From Anthracocystis setariae (taxonomy: Eukaryota; Basidiomycota; Ustilaginomycetes; Ustilaginales; Ustilaginaceae), in the NCBI GenBank assembly GCA_928724745.1, contig CAKMXJ010000019.1, positions 1 through 64,000 of the forward strand: DNA of 64,000 nucleotides, given 5' to 3'. Below, piece by piece: positions 11,598-20,389 of this stretch; position 1 is the first letter of the stretch, and the number at the start of each line of letters is the position of its first letter. Position numbers and translations under genes: made by a program. A model generated the notes under the pieces. The model ran no database searches, was not told where the DNA came from, and saw only the letters and a list, made by a program, of their open reading frames with translations.

Positions 11598-12928
11598 AGA
11601 CTACTCAACGAATCATAGACCTCAGTTGTGTCACAGGCAGCGATGCCGAGGCGGCGGAAAACTGGTTTCCCGACCGCCTTCGGTTCCAGCGCGGTTAAGA
11701 GGGCTACGGTCGACCGCCCTCACATTCGGGCAAGGGGAGGCACGTGGCCAGCAGTGCGCCGAGTTTAGCAGTGGCGCTACTCACGGGCGACAAAGTTGAA
11801 GCGGTGGAAAACACGCTTTTCGGCCGCCCTCGGAGTGAATGCGGCTCAATGAGTCTCTTTCAGCCGTTTTCGTCCATAGCGATCGGATTGCGGCCGTTCG
11901 ACAGCGCAGAGACGCCGGATCGCGACAACGTCATCTCGAGGCGATCAGCAGTCGAGGGACACCATCTCAAGCGCTCTCAGAGGCTTGGAGGTGATCAGAT
12001 ACTTGTACCACGGTCAGTACATGCGCACACGCAGGCCGTGCAGCTAGACAATAGGCTAGCGCTGGAACGGCCTTGCCATAGGGGCTTGGAGCTGTCATAC
12101 TTAAGGCCTCCTCATCTGGCTCGTAGTGGATGAGCTCCTCATCCACTCTACTTCTTACAAACACAGTCTTCAGCTCAGTATCTATTCTTAACGACGTCTT
12201 CACGATCATTCCAGTAACTAGTTTAGTAAGTTGCAATACAGTAGCATTGCAGCTTCCTCGCGTGCCTCCGTTCAAGTCGGAGAACAGCTAGTCCTCGTCG
12301 GTACGTGTACCGACACCGCAGCGCGTAAACGCTGCTTGCACGCTGACACCGAGACGGCAGGCTCTTAGCCGTCTCTCTAACAGCTTGGTGATCACGTCCA
12401 GTGTCCACCTAGCTAACCAACCAGCCTTCTGTCTTGTCAAGAGCGCTCGCGAGACACCAGGCTATCACGCCGTAATACCGAGTACGCCGTGCTGCCGCTG
12501 AACAGAGCGCCAACAGCGTCAGTCGGTAATAGGTCGAACGCGGTCGAGAAGCCCACTCTCCACCGCCGCCAAGTCGAGTGCGGCCCAGTCGTCCTCATCG
12601 GACCGCCCACGTATCTGCGCAACCCACCTCGTACTTCCCAGTTGCGCAGGCGCGTAACCCAAACTCGGCGGCCCAGCCCAACAGGACCGCACCGCTCTCG
12701 AAACAAGATCGGCCTATTTACCAGGCGCCCGACCGCTGACAAGTTGTACATGCACACACCTATCATCCAATAGCGGGATCGCATTAGAAGGACGACGACC
12801 CGGCTCACCCCGAACGGAACCCTCTGCCCAGCATGGAAGAGGAGAGAAGGACGGGCGGACGAAATCCGAACCAATCATGACTGAGGTACGACACTCAGTA
12901 GCGGAATAAAGACCCACACGATGAAGGG
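11598..12928. other. GC-rich subtelomeric sequence, possible decayed mobile element
   Basis: A GC-rich stretch with recurring GGTCGACCGCCCTC/GACCGCC words and overlapping short frames on both strands. None of the frames looks like a recognisable protein. A further half-site of the 22-bp family occurs near 12888. It could be the remnant interior of an element bounded by the semi-palindromes, but no reverse transcriptase, integrase or recombinase motif is visible. Confidence 0.4.
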
Positions 12929-12950
12929 AGACACTCAATAACGAGTGTTG
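12929..12950. repeat. 22-bp semi-palindrome, site 3
   Basis: Left arm is AGACA in place of CAACA, N12 = CTCAATAACGAG, right arm TGTTG. The right arm is also the start of the candidate LTR at 12946. Confidence 0.7.
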
Positions 12951-13149
12951 GGGACACAGACGGAGGACAGGATAGTCACTGTAGGAAATGCATGGGATGT
13001 ATAGCGAAGATAGGGACACCTTCGCTGTACGAGTTAGAGTCAAGGCATATGTATATAAGACTCGGGACCAGAGCCCGAGAGAGTGAATAGAAATTATCGA
13101 ATCACTATCTTACTTAGCGACTTACAAGATCTGACAACTAGTACCAACA
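12946..13149 (+). mobile_element. Candidate solo LTR (TGTTG...CAACA, 204 bp)
   Basis: The segment begins TGTTGGGG and ends CCAACA, the terminal bases usual for Copia-type LTRs. It contains a TATATAAG box near 13052 followed by a short hairpin (CTCGGG/CCCGAG, 13061-13079) and an AT-richer stretch, the order expected of U3-R-U5. Against it: no matching target-site duplication, no adjacent primer-binding site and no polymerase gene. Both ends coincide with the 22-bp semi-palindromes, which may be the better explanation. Confidence 0.4.
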
Positions 13150-13166
13150 TCCGATACTGGATGTTG
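13145..13166. repeat. 22-bp semi-palindrome, site 4
   Basis: Form CAACA-N12-TGTTG with N12 = TCCGATACTGGA; eight base pairs of perfect inverted repeat at each end. Confidence 0.8.
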
Positions 13167-13340
13167 ATCTTCCTCGTTCGAATCCTTCGAAGCTTCTAAC
13201 CGCTGCGCCCCGTTCAATATTGATATTGTCCTAGCACTACTAAGTCACAGACATCAAACTCTGTGATAGTTCGAGCACGGACTTAACGATTCACGATACT
13301 CTCCCAAGATCGCAACCTAGGAAATAGGATATCGGATGTC

Positions 13341-13362
13341 AAACATCCATTACCGAGTGTTG
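13341..13362. repeat. 22-bp semi-palindrome, site 5
   Basis: Left arm AAACA, N12 = TCCATTACCGAG, right arm TGTTG. A second short inverted repeat (GGATGT/ACATCC) overlaps its left side. Confidence 0.65.
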
Positions 13363-13462
13363 TAAGTCGTATCTAACATTGAATAAACTAACGCCGCAAT
13401 AGCTACTTCGCATCGATTAACTTTTAGAATCTAATACAAACAACAATTTTTTGCCCATCAAA

Positions 13463-13476
13463 CCCTTAACCCTAAC
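13463..13476. repeat. Internal telomere remnant
   Basis: CCCTTAACCCTAAC, about two telomeric units including the CCCTTAA variant of the left array, isolated about 3.1 kb from the end of that array. Confidence 0.6.
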
Positions 13477-15928
13477 ACATTCCATCAAGGAATGCCCAGT
13501 ACCCGCATCAGTAAGCATCTCTACAAGACTTGTTGTGTATATAAGCACTCCCTTGTCATGTCCGTTAGTGCTCTTGGAATTCATCAAATCTTTCCCCTAT
13601 TTACTCTGAAACTACCTTCTCTCCAACAACTCTTGAGTAGTCATTGAAGTACCATTAGTATTCCTTGTTCAAGCTTCCAACCTCTGCAAAACAACTTGAA
13701 CATCAGGAACCCAATGTGGGTTTTTGAAATAATAACAAAGACAATGCTCAGATACCTTTAGACTTCTGGGACTCTAACAAACCCGCCGTTTGTCAGAACC
13801 CAATGTTGGGGTTGATCACCCAACGCCTACTTCTGTAAGTCACGCCCAAAAGTCAAGACTGACCATTTGTCTCAACTTTACCGCCAAGTTGTAGTTTCAC
13901 AATTCTATATTCTTTCACATGAAATGCTCTAAGTGTGAGACAACATATGGAGCCCAAGTTTCAACACTGTCAAGTGAGATGTTCTGTGTGCAAGATGACT
14001 TCTGGTTCTCTGAGATCCAACAGTGGCAAAGGCTGTGGCTGAGTAATTTCCGCCACAATTGCACCAAAAAATACAAAAAAAACCCCCAAAAGCAAAAGCA
14101 AAACAGCGAACAGCGAACAGCAGGTCTCAAACCAGAGCTTCTCCAGTGACACCATCAAGGAGCTTTTGGTCGAAGCCGGATGTTAGACCTTTAGCTTGTT
14201 GCATGGGAAAACGATGGAAATTGAAGTTCGATTTCCAACACAGTTTTGTGGGTCCGAAGGATGATCTGCGTGGCTCTAGCTGCTGATTGTGTGGACCGGG
14301 TAGGTTGAATGACGATTAGTCATCATTGAAAACCAGACTAGCGGAAAATAAAATAAAATCGCATCGCATAAAACCGAACGGATGACGTCGCGATGAGCAG
14401 TCGGCATCGGAGCCATTTGGTACTTGTAGCATGCATAGAGCACCGCGGAAGCTCTGACCAACAAAGAGAGAGGGAGAGGGGAAAAAAAAAAAAAAAACAA
14501 AAACAAAAACAAAAAGCATGTGATTACGCAGTCTGGCATGGGGAGTGTGCAAAGGGGTAAAACAGGAAGGATGCGATTAGCGATCAGCAGACCGACATCG
14601 ATTTCCGCTCCCTTTTTTGGTACGCTAGTTTCCCATCGTGGACCTCGGTTTCTTCATTTCGTTTTCATATCAGCTTGTCGCACATTGTTTCGCTACAGTA
14701 TAAAGTAGTGATGGAAGAGGTGGGCAATGAAGCCGATCGAACGGGAAGGTGGGGGCAGCTGTCGGCACAGAGTACGAATCGATGTCGTGTCAGCTTAGAA
14801 AGATACAGAGAGAGCGGGGAAGCCGAAAACGAAAATGAGCTAGAGGGATAAACAAAGTACGGAAGAGTAAGATTTCTTTGGCCAGTCTACAGTGAGTAGT
14901 AAACGCTTCGTTCCATCATCAAGTCAGGGTGAGGGAGGGGCTCGAGGCCTCGCATACGATAGGGTGGAAGCCTCGGTGAGGACGGGTTAGGTGAGGTGAC
15001 CGCATCTCACGGCTCCCGCTCACGGAGGCCCACAACACATAAGTCACAGACACTCACTTACTCACAGGAACAAAAGAGGCATTCAGCTCGTTTCCCTCCC
15101 CCCCTCCACCTCTGGCTTGCTGGGCCTTTTTTTGGCGCACTGTATGCGTGAGCATGCAGCATGCACGCGCAGCAGTTGGGATTTTTTTTTTTTTGTGCAG
15201 GCACAGCCGCTGCCTTTGGAGGTTGCCCGAAATCGGAGCTTGCGTTTCGGCATTGCCGTGGCAGTTGGTGGTTCATCGTCACTCTGTCTCGAGCCTGGAA
15301 GTCCTCTCCGCATGGCTTTGACTTGGCTTGGCTTGAGTTTGAGTTCAAGTTTCATTCCTTACTCTCAACTTGTCTCCATCAGCACGTTGTCCTCTTGGCT
15401 CACCCTACCACACATACACTACTTGGTGAAGGAGTACACTTCGACTTTCGGCCTACCCGACTTGGTGTCGCTACTACGTTGGTCAACCCACTCACCGAAC
15501 CGCAGCCGTGAATTACTAGCAGAGCAGTGCTATCAGTGCAACTGCATCTTGATCCTAACCGTTGCCAACGCTCAAGGCGGCGCGAAACCCAATCACACCG
15601 CTGCTTCTACCTGTTCCGACTCGTCCGTCCGTCCATCCATCTCGCCTTACCAGTTTTCTGTCCCGACTACGCTGTCACTGAAACAGCTCGGCTTCGCCTT
15701 GCTCACGTCAAAGCACCGGTGAACCTCCGAATTTACTATACGCCTCTGGTTTGCGTTGATTTTCGCACCGTTCCGATACGCCTCGAGAGCACATCATCCA
15801 TGCCTGTACACCGACAGTAACGGTCCATCTCTACCCTGCACAGCAACGAAGGTGTTGGACTCCCCGGCAGAGCGTGGGCTTTGCAACAACGACCTATAGA
15901 AACACTGTCAGCGACGCCTTTTGCCGCC
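13477..15928. other. Gene-free subtelomeric transition and 5' region of the first gene
   Basis: No convincing coding sequence was found. A TATATAAG box near 13540 lies upstream of an LTR-U5-like stretch. Two AACCCAATG words (near 13708 and 13799) flank the end of that stretch, so another decayed LTR is possible. Runs of A occur at 14064-14105 and 14480-14515. From about 15060 the DNA becomes CT-rich like a smut 5' leader, with a T-run at 15182-15194, and probably belongs to the promoter and leader of the C2H2 gene. Open frames here (up to ~200 codons) have unbiased composition. Confidence 0.5.
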
Positions 15929-18826
15929 ATGACTCCGCAAAGAGACTTCATTCTGTTTGACGAACCCACGGCGCCCATCTCGCGTGACAGGATCTCGTCT
16001 ACACCATCATCTTTTAACGACGTGCCAAGTGCCTTTACCAAGCACCGTTCACCACGCCAGTCACCCATCGACGACAATGCAGCACCATCACTAGATACAT
16101 TCAATGAGTCTGGCGCCCCAAGACGTAAGCGCCAGAGAAGCGAGGCTTATGCGACATCTTCTACCCTCTCTAGGTCCAGTAGGGAGGGCACCACGGGTTC
16201 AAGTGGCCAGGCATCCAATGAACGCATCTCACCCACTGATCCTCCAAGTGGCAGTCTAGGTGCACCTATGCATGACCTCAGCCTTGCAGATTCCATGCCA
16301 GCTCGAGGCCATGAATCTTCTGCCATGGTTTCCCCCGCAACGGCCGCCATGACCCGAGAACAACAGGAACGAGTTAAGGCGCAGATCCGCGCCGAACTCG
16401 CTGGTGTCGACACGAGGGCCTTCAAAGGCCCCCTGCGCGATATTTTGCAGAAGCAAGACTACACGCCGAGACCCAATGACATGCAAACCAGTCCTCTTTC
16501 CGCCTCCTCCGACCCGATGCAAGCTGGAGTGGCGCCTTCCTTCAGCCTGTTTCCTGACTACGACGTTGGCGGCCAGTCTCAGAGCCAGGCGAGCCGCTCC
16601 AAGAGTAGATCTGAAGACCACTCCAATGGAGATGAAGAAACGCCATCATCGAGTCAACGCAGCACCTTCCCTCGAACTCGCAGCAGCACCTATGAACCCA
16701 TCGTTGGTCCCATGTCCTTTCCACCGGCGCGTCATTCTCAAAATTATTTGCCCGATTGGGCTCGGCAATCGCAATCTAGCCAAGGCTCTCGGGACGGCTA
16801 TCCTCACCAGCAATCGCATCACTCGCAGCAGCGGCCGTACATGCCGCCACCAGCCATGTCGCAGAGCCAGCTCACTCAACGTGGAGGGCCCGTCTCGATG
16901 GCATCGACCGAGTCCATGAGTGCGCCTGCCAATGGCTACGGCCCTGGCCCAGAAGGTCGCAGGCCTCTGAAGCGCGAGTCGAGTGGTCTTACCGTCAGCC
17001 CTCAAGAGGCATTCTTGGACTACGACGACGTGGAGAACGCGCTGTCGCACTCGGGTCTTGGTAAGATGCCTAGCTTGTTTGCGACAGTACCACCCGGTCT
17101 CTCGGACGCGAAGGGTGGCACAGGAAGATATCCAGTGACGCGAGGGAGCAGCACGCCTCGGATGACATCCCAGCAAACGATAGCGAGGGCAAGGCCGTCG
17201 ACCGAAGATGCTGCGTACACAGCCCGACCTGTGCCTATGAGCCGCAACGACACTGCACGACCCCATCACTACCAGAAAAGGCCGGGACCGGGTGTCTATC
17301 AGTCTCCAAATGGTCGGTCTCCCTATCCAGGACGAATGGACGCAAGAGGATCAGCGAGCCAAGAGTCAGGCTCACAGAGCAGTCTGTTCAGCCCAGCCGA
17401 CAGCGGCGATACCATCTCAACAGACGATGACGAAGACGAGAGGCCCTACTATCCTCCCAACATGCGGCCCAGCATGATTCGTGGCGGACCGAGCAGTCTC
17501 TACTTGAATTACCCCACGAAAGATGACGGCCGTCCTTCGGCATCGCCTTCAACGTTGGCAAGGCCGCTGATGGGCAAAGAACGCACTTCCAGCACAGGCA
17601 GCGGCGCGTGGTCACATGTGCGCAACGAACCGTGGGCATTGCGACAGGCGCAAATGAACCAACCTCGCTTCTCGGATGTTTCGGCATCGAGCAGTGACTC
17701 GGACGATGACCGCCGAGGACACCGGGCTGCTTACCGTCAAAGTGCGGACTACCATTCGCGGGGTGCATACCCTCACCACGGACGCCATTACGAGCATCAC
17801 GGTCAGCACTATAACTCGAGCCACTCCAACTCACCGCATCCGCGCTATGCTCAATTTGACTCGCGCAGCGCTCCTCACCGTCCTAACCTTGGACAGCACC
17901 AGTCCTCTTCAGAGAGTGTTGATGATACGGACCCGCGATATAGTGGTCGAAACTATCCCTTGAACAGGATGGATGATCGGTCAAGCAGAAGCAACATGCC
18001 CGGTGCGATGGGCGGATATGGTTATATCCCCGGCAGTCAAGAGAGTGGACTTAGTGTAGCAGCCGGCAATAGGCAGGCTGCAGCGAGCTTGGGTGGAAGT
18101 CAGGACGAGGGAAGCATCAGTCCCTCCATTCGCTCTTCAGCACAGGCGAGTGACCGAAAGTCAAAGGGAAACACTGTGCCCGAGATCGGCGCACCACCAC
18201 CTCTGTTGACTGCCCGGCAGCCTGTCCTTGGTGGACCTGCCGCTCGCACTAATGGTGCAGGTGCAGCTGCAGCTGCTGGTGTTGGCAGCATAGTCCCTGA
18301 GAAGGATGGGCGTGTTGAAGCGAGCGGAGAGGAAGAAGCATCCGAAGCAAGCACCAACAGTGCCAGCGGCAACGGCAACGAGTCTGATTACGAAGATGGT
18401 TCCCCCGGTTCCATCTCTTCAAACAGGAAAGCTGCCAAGCCCAAGGGTGCTGCCAAGCCACGTACCTCAGGTGCTTCCACAGGCAACAACACCTCCAGTA
18501 CGACCAAAGCAGCCGCGCATACAGCTGCTGACGGCACTACGAGGTGCGACTACGTGTCACCCATCACAGGCATTGCATGCACAACAGCCTTCCATCGGCC
18601 GTACGACTTGGCTCGCCATCGAGAGACGATCCATGCTCGAGAGGAGGCTGGATTCATGAGGGAAGGCAAGCTCAAGTTGGAGGATTGTGTCGTATTGGGC
18701 AAGGAGGTGGATCCAAAGAAGAGCACGGCGGTGGTGGAGTGGAAGTGCAAGACTTGTGGGGCCAACTTTAGTAGAAAAGACGCTATGTTGAGGCATGAGA
18801 GGTTGAGGCATAACGCTGCCAAGTAG
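15929..18826 (+). CDS. C2H2 zinc-finger transcription factor (965 aa)
   Basis: Probable nuclear DNA-binding regulator; target genes unknown. The start at 15929 is chosen because it is the first ATG in frame and has a strong context (GCCGCCATGA). Residues 1 to ~860 are low-complexity, rich in Ser, Gln, His and Pro, with basic stretches such as RRKRQR near residue 70; they look disordered. The C-terminus carries two zinc fingers. The last (about residues 940-961) is canonical: C-x2-C-x12-H-x4-H, with CKTC and HERLRH. The first (about 873-902) is atypical, with ten residues between its cysteines (CDYVSPITGIAC) and RHRETIH at its end. About 35 residues rich in Glu and Lys separate them. No intron is needed. 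It is the first gene in from the telomere, followed 210 bp later by a tRNA gene. I cannot assign an ortholog; confidence is high for C2H2, low for any specific role. Confidence 0.88.
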   Translation: MTPQRDFILFDEPTAPISRDRISSTPSSFNDVPSAFTKHRSPRQSPIDDNAAPSLDTFNESGAPRRKRQRSEAYATSSTLSRSSREGTTGSSGQASNERISPTDPPSGSLGAPMHDLSLADSMPARGHESSAMVSPATAAMTREQQERVKAQIRAELAGVDTRAFKGPLRDILQKQDYTPRPNDMQTSPLSASSDPMQAGVAPSFSLFPDYDVGGQSQSQASRSKSRSEDHSNGDEETPSSSQRSTFPRTRSSTYEPIVGPMSFPPARHSQNYLPDWARQSQSSQGSRDGYPHQQSHHSQQRPYMPPPAMSQSQLTQRGGPVSMASTESMSAPANGYGPGPEGRRPLKRESSGLTVSPQEAFLDYDDVENALSHSGLGKMPSLFATVPPGLSDAKGGTGRYPVTRGSSTPRMTSQQTIARARPSTEDAAYTARPVPMSRNDTARPHHYQKRPGPGVYQSPNGRSPYPGRMDARGSASQESGSQSSLFSPADSGDTISTDDDEDERPYYPPNMRPSMIRGGPSSLYLNYPTKDDGRPSASPSTLARPLMGKERTSSTGSGAWSHVRNEPWALRQAQMNQPRFSDVSASSSDSDDDRRGHRAAYRQSADYHSRGAYPHHGRHYEHHGQHYNSSHSNSPHPRYAQFDSRSAPHRPNLGQHQSSSESVDDTDPRYSGRNYPLNRMDDRSSRSNMPGAMGGYGYIPGSQESGLSVAAGNRQAAASLGGSQDEGSISPSIRSSAQASDRKSKGNTVPEIGAPPPLLTARQPVLGGPAARTNGAGAAAAAGVGSIVPEKDGRVEASGEEEASEASTNSASGNGNESDYEDGSPGSISSNRKAAKPKGAAKPRTSGASTGNNTSSTTKAAAHTAADGTTRCDYVSPITGIACTTAFHRPYDLARHRETIHAREEAGFMREGKLKLEDCVVLGKEVDPKKSTAVVEWKCKTCGANFSRKDAMLRHERLRHNAAK

Positions 18827-19036
18827 AGCATGTTTCTTTATACTCTGGCCAACAACTTTAGTCGATGCTATCATCACCGGAAAACCAGTGCATAGATTGA
18901 AAACGGGGTGTGGAGAGATGGCTTTCACAAGGTAGGAGTGAAGGGATACAGCCGCGATATCGAGAAAGCCCAACCGTTCATGTATGCCATGTTTCGCCCG
19001 GCGGCCATCAAGCAGCCAATACAAGGCTGATCTTGT

Positions 19037-19108
19037 GCCTCCTTAGCTCAGCGGTAGAGCACTTCACTAGTAATGAAGAGGTCAGTCGTTCGAGTCGGCT
19101 AGGAGGCA
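19037..19108 (+). tRNA. tRNA-Thr (anticodon AGU)
   Basis: The sequence folds as a full 72-nt cloverleaf without intron. The acceptor stem is GCCTCCT/AGGAGGC, D arm GCTC-AGCGGTA-GAGC, anticodon arm CTTCA-CTAGTAA-TGAAG giving anticodon AGT, and T arm AGTCG-TTCGAGT-CGGCT. T6 at 19119-19124 is a likely RNA polymerase III terminator. It is identical to the copy at 23457. Confidence 0.95.
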
Positions 19109-19124
19109 GGCACAACGATTTTTT

Positions 19125-19888
19125 GGGCCACGTCGATTTAGAATCAGGGTTATACTGTAGTCAACGATGGGCTCAAAGTCTTGTTCTGATCTTTGTCCCA
19201 CGGGACTGGTCGAAGTTGATGTAAGAGACGGTTGCGGAATATAATTGCAATATGAAAGGAACAAAATGAGTAAGGGTTCTTGGTTAATTTTGTTGGGCGA
19301 AGGGGAGGCGAGAAGGAGGCGTTAGACGTAAGGTACATACCGATGCGCAACGGTGTCGATCTGTCTAGGAACGCGTGGTCGGAATTTTTCTTCTTGGTTG
19401 GTGGCGGATGTGACGCCATGGAATGCGGAATCAAAGGGTAGGAGAGGAAAAGATTTTTTTAAAAAAAAAAAAAAAAAAAAAAATAAGGGTGAATTTTGGC
19501 CGAATTTGAAGTAAGAGAGACGTGGTGTGCCGCCCCTTGCGTCAAGTTGTGCCGATGTGCTGCGCGTTTTGGCCCCCCTTCCGCTTGTCTTCGGATGGAC
19601 ATCATGCAGTACGGTAGACTAGACATGCGGCTTGGCATTGATCCTGGTAGCGCTATCATGGTGTTGAATGCGATCAAAGGGAAACATTTGGTTGGTGTCT
19701 GCATAGAGAGGGGCTTGACACGGTATACCTAGAAAGAGGTCCACGCAGCTTCCTTCCTCCTCCCTCCTCCCCCCCTCCTATTCTGCAGCTACCTCTATAT
19801 CTTGCACGCTCGTTATCATCATCTCCCACAACCCTGAAACCATCCCACTCATTCAAGCTCGTCACAGATATAACAGGGAACGCGAACG
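19125..19888. other. Intergenic region with A-run; promoter of the small secreted gene
   Basis: Contains an A-run of more than 20 at about 19459-19482 and a CT-rich stretch at 19745-19790 with a TATA-like CTATATC near 19795, about 90 bp before the next ATG. No other gene seen. Confidence 0.6.
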
Positions 19889-20197
19889 ATGCATCTCCTC
19901 ATCCCCCTGATTTCTTTCTTGCCCCTCCTGGCAACAATCGTCTCGGCTCTACCGCTGGAACCTTCGAATGCAGCCCGATGGATCATCCGAAACTCACCCC
20001 AATCCTCCCACACCCTTCAATTGCTCCAACCAGCATCCGATCTAGCACCGCTCATCCCCATCCCCGGTAGCGCCAATCACAGCTCAAGACTGCACTTAGA
20101 CCGTCGCTACACAGCCCAAAAGAGGACGCAACAAAGCCCCAACGAGCAAAGACGAAGTCGTCTCAATCGTGAACGCTTGCTAGAATACCTGGCCTAA
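19889..20197 (+). CDS. Small secreted protein, candidate effector (102 aa)
   Basis: The first ~20 residues are a strong signal peptide: MHLLIPLISFLPLLATIV followed by a small-residue cleavage site (VSA, before LPLEPSN). The mature part is ~80 aa with no cysteine, one N-glycosylation motif (NHSS) and a basic Arg/Gln/Asn-rich C-terminal third (including RR, KR and RRSR sites that a Kex2-type protease could cut). A TATA-like element and CT-rich leader precede it, and it ends ~190 bp before the convergent branching-enzyme gene. No domain is recognised. Small, unique secreted proteins are typical of smut effectors, but this is inference from size and signal only; a non-coding transcript cannot be excluded. 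Confidence 0.5.
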   Translation: MHLLIPLISFLPLLATIVSALPLEPSNAARWIIRNSPQSSHTLQLLQPASDLAPLIPIPGSANHSSRLHLDRRYTAQKRTQQSPNEQRRSRLNRERLLEYLA

Positions 20198-20389
20198 ATT
20201 CCCTCACCCCAAACCAACGCCTCAGAGAAAACCATCACAACCCCCATCCGTTCGTTTGTAGCATCACCCACTCATTCGCACATCTGCATTTGCATCTGCA
20301 TCGATACCCAAAATCAAGATGGCTTTCAATCCTGCCCTGTTCCAACTTATTTACATGTTTAATACTTTTGTCTCAAAGCAAGCGCTAAT

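Noticed and set aside
13919..14149. 76-codon frame beginning MKCSKCETTYG, suggestive of a zinc-binding CxxC
   Set aside because: No second cysteine pair at a sensible spacing, and the end is a poly-Lys/Gln run from A-rich DNA.
15117..15722. Plus-strand 201-codon frame upstream of the C2H2 gene
   Set aside because: It includes a poly-Phe run from a T-tract and Ser/Leu-rich composition typical of CT-rich leader DNA; no conserved feature.
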